A stretch of DNA of 6,033 nt. Source: Thermoplasmata archaeon UBA184 (GTDB lineage: Archaea; Thermoplasmatota; Thermoplasmata; Lutacidiplasmatales; UBA184). The translations under genes were made by a program, and so were the position numbers. The notes below the pieces were generated by a model. That model saw only the letters and a program-made list of their open reading frames with translations, made no database searches and was not told the DNA's origin. Below, piece by piece: positions 5,368 through 6,033 of the stretch (the stretch's first letter is position 1; every line of letters starts with the position of its first letter). The stretch lies in NCBI GenBank assembly GCA_002495185.1, contig DAEB01000019.1, positions 18,247-24,279 on the forward strand. The letters are read 5' to 3'.

Positions 5368-6033
5368 ATGCGTAGCAGCGGCGGGTTCCACGGTCGACGG
5401 ATTCAGAAGACGGGCGGGTCGACGTACATCATCTCCCTTCCGAAGAACTGGGTGACCTCGCGCGGTCTCGGTCCGGGGGACGTACTGTTCTTCACGCCGC
5501 GCGCCGACGGTTCGCTCACGCTCTTCGCGGAGTCCGCGAACCCGGCCGAGGCGGAACGGCGCACGGTCGAGGTCCGCAACGACATGAACGAAGAGCACCT
5601 CTTTCGCCGTCTCATCGGCGAGTACATCGCCGGGTACCCGCTCCTCGAGGTCCGAACCTCGGGCCGGATGGGGGCGCGCACCCGCGAGGTCATCCGGAAC
5701 TTCGCCCAGCGGATGATCGGCCCCGAGATCCTCGAGGAGACCGCGGAATCGGTCATCCTCCAGGACGTCGTCGGCCAGAATCCTCTCCCGATCCCCTCCA
5801 TCATCCGGCGGATGCACCAGATGGTCCGCGCGATGCAGACGGACGCGATGACCGCGTTCCGGACCCGCGACAGCGCGATCGCGCGGGACGTGATCGAGCG
5901 GGACTGGGAGGTCGACCGGCTCCACTGGTTCCTCGAGAAGCAGGTGACGAGCGCGCTGCGCGACGCGCGGATCCTCGCGAGCGTCGACCTCACCCTCCCC
6001 GAATGCTCGACCTACCTGCTCGCGTCGCGCGTC
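5368..6033 (+). CDS. Archaeal phosphate-uptake-regulator-like protein, AbrB/SpoVT N-terminus plus PhoU-like body (3' end cut by window edge)
   Basis: The frame is open from ATG 5368 to the right edge, 222 codons without a stop. Residues 10-54 form an AbrB/SpoVT swapped-hairpin DNA-binding domain: RRIQKTGGSTYIISLPKNW (10-28), then GLGPGDVLFFTP (33-44) and SLTLF (49-53). From about residue 70 the chain is helical and charged, with the Arg/Met/Gln-rich segments expected of a PhoU-type helical bundle (for example IIRRMHQMVRAMQTDAM, 145-161, and RDWEVDRLHWFLEKQV, 178-193). Archaeal proteins with this arrangement are usually 320-350 residues and are annotated as phosphate uptake regulators, but direct functional evidence is thin and no pst transporter gene is visible here. 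It is divergent from the dehydrogenase operon, with a 140-base region between them, so it could also act on that operon. Confidence 0.87.
   Translation, partial: MRSSGGFHGRRIQKTGGSTYIISLPKNWVTSRGLGPGDVLFFTPRADGSLTLFAESANPAEAERRTVEVRNDMNEEHLFRRLIGEYIAGYPLLEVRTSGRMGARTREVIRNFAQRMIGPEILEETAESVILQDVVGQNPLPIPSIIRRMHQMVRAMQTDAMTAFRTRDSAIARDVIERDWEVDRLHWFLEKQVTSALRDARILASVDLTLPECSTYLLASRV

Noticed and set aside
5228..5368. 47-residue extension of the alpha subunit from an ATG at 5368
   Set aside because: The stretch contains both TATA boxes and has no ferredoxin-domain similarity. ATG 5227 is followed directly by the Fer2_4 domain.
5403..5993. Minus-strand frames opposite the AbrB-PhoU gene
   Set aside because: The plus strand carries the recognisable AbrB and PhoU-like sequence and its own promoter; the minus frames show no motif.
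1..6033. CRISPR array, tRNA, rRNA, transposase or insertion-sequence ends
   Set aside because: I looked on both strands and saw no spaced direct repeats, cloverleaf, rRNA-like conserved stretch, transposase motif or terminal inverted repeats.

Overview
The window looks like a very G+C-rich archaeal chromosome segment. The clearest archaeal signs are a 5368-6033 protein that joins an AbrB/SpoVT-type DNA-binding end to a PhoU-like helical body, a gene order typical of archaeal phosphate-uptake regulators, and TATA-box promoters placed about 33-36 bases before start codons with almost no leader. High G+C together with these features would fit an uncultured Thermoplasmatota-type lineage, but that placement is inference; no rRNA or other taxonomic marker is present.

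Layout from left to right. (1) 1-242, minus strand: the N-terminal part of an HxlR-family winged-helix regulator that runs off the left edge. It carries an unusual His-Pro periodic tail encoded by a 9-bp tandem repeat. (2) 243-386: an AT-rich divergent intergenic region with a TATA box for the regulator and an inverted repeat that could be an operator. (3) 387-1001, plus strand: a 204-residue protein of unknown function with two SHOCT-like helical hairpins. (4) 1006-5227, minus strand: a compact three-gene operon, read right to left. Its genes encode a fused [2Fe-2S]/dinucleotide-binding/[2Fe-2S] alpha subunit, a DAO-family flavoprotein beta subunit, and a GckA/DUF4147-like protein whose kinase motifs are almost all eroded. 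(5) 5228-5367: a divergent promoter region with two well-formed TATA boxes. (6) 5368 to the right edge, plus strand: the AbrB-PhoU regulator, incomplete.

The alpha and beta genes overlap by four bases (GTGA) and resemble the subunit pairs of dye-linked L-proline dehydrogenase, hydrogen cyanide synthase, opine oxidase and the core of heterotetrameric sarcosine oxidase. They most likely form a membrane-independent or quinone/ferredoxin-linked amine or amino-acid dehydrogenase. Beta would oxidise the C-N bond and alpha would relay electrons through two iron-sulfur clusters. The third gene has the length and fold signature of a glycerate 2-kinase but lacks the lysine, Asn-Arg-Lys and Gly-Arg-Asn motifs expected for catalysis. 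The operon is therefore the most likely place in this window for something undescribed: an alpha/beta dehydrogenase tied to a pseudo-kinase-like partner.
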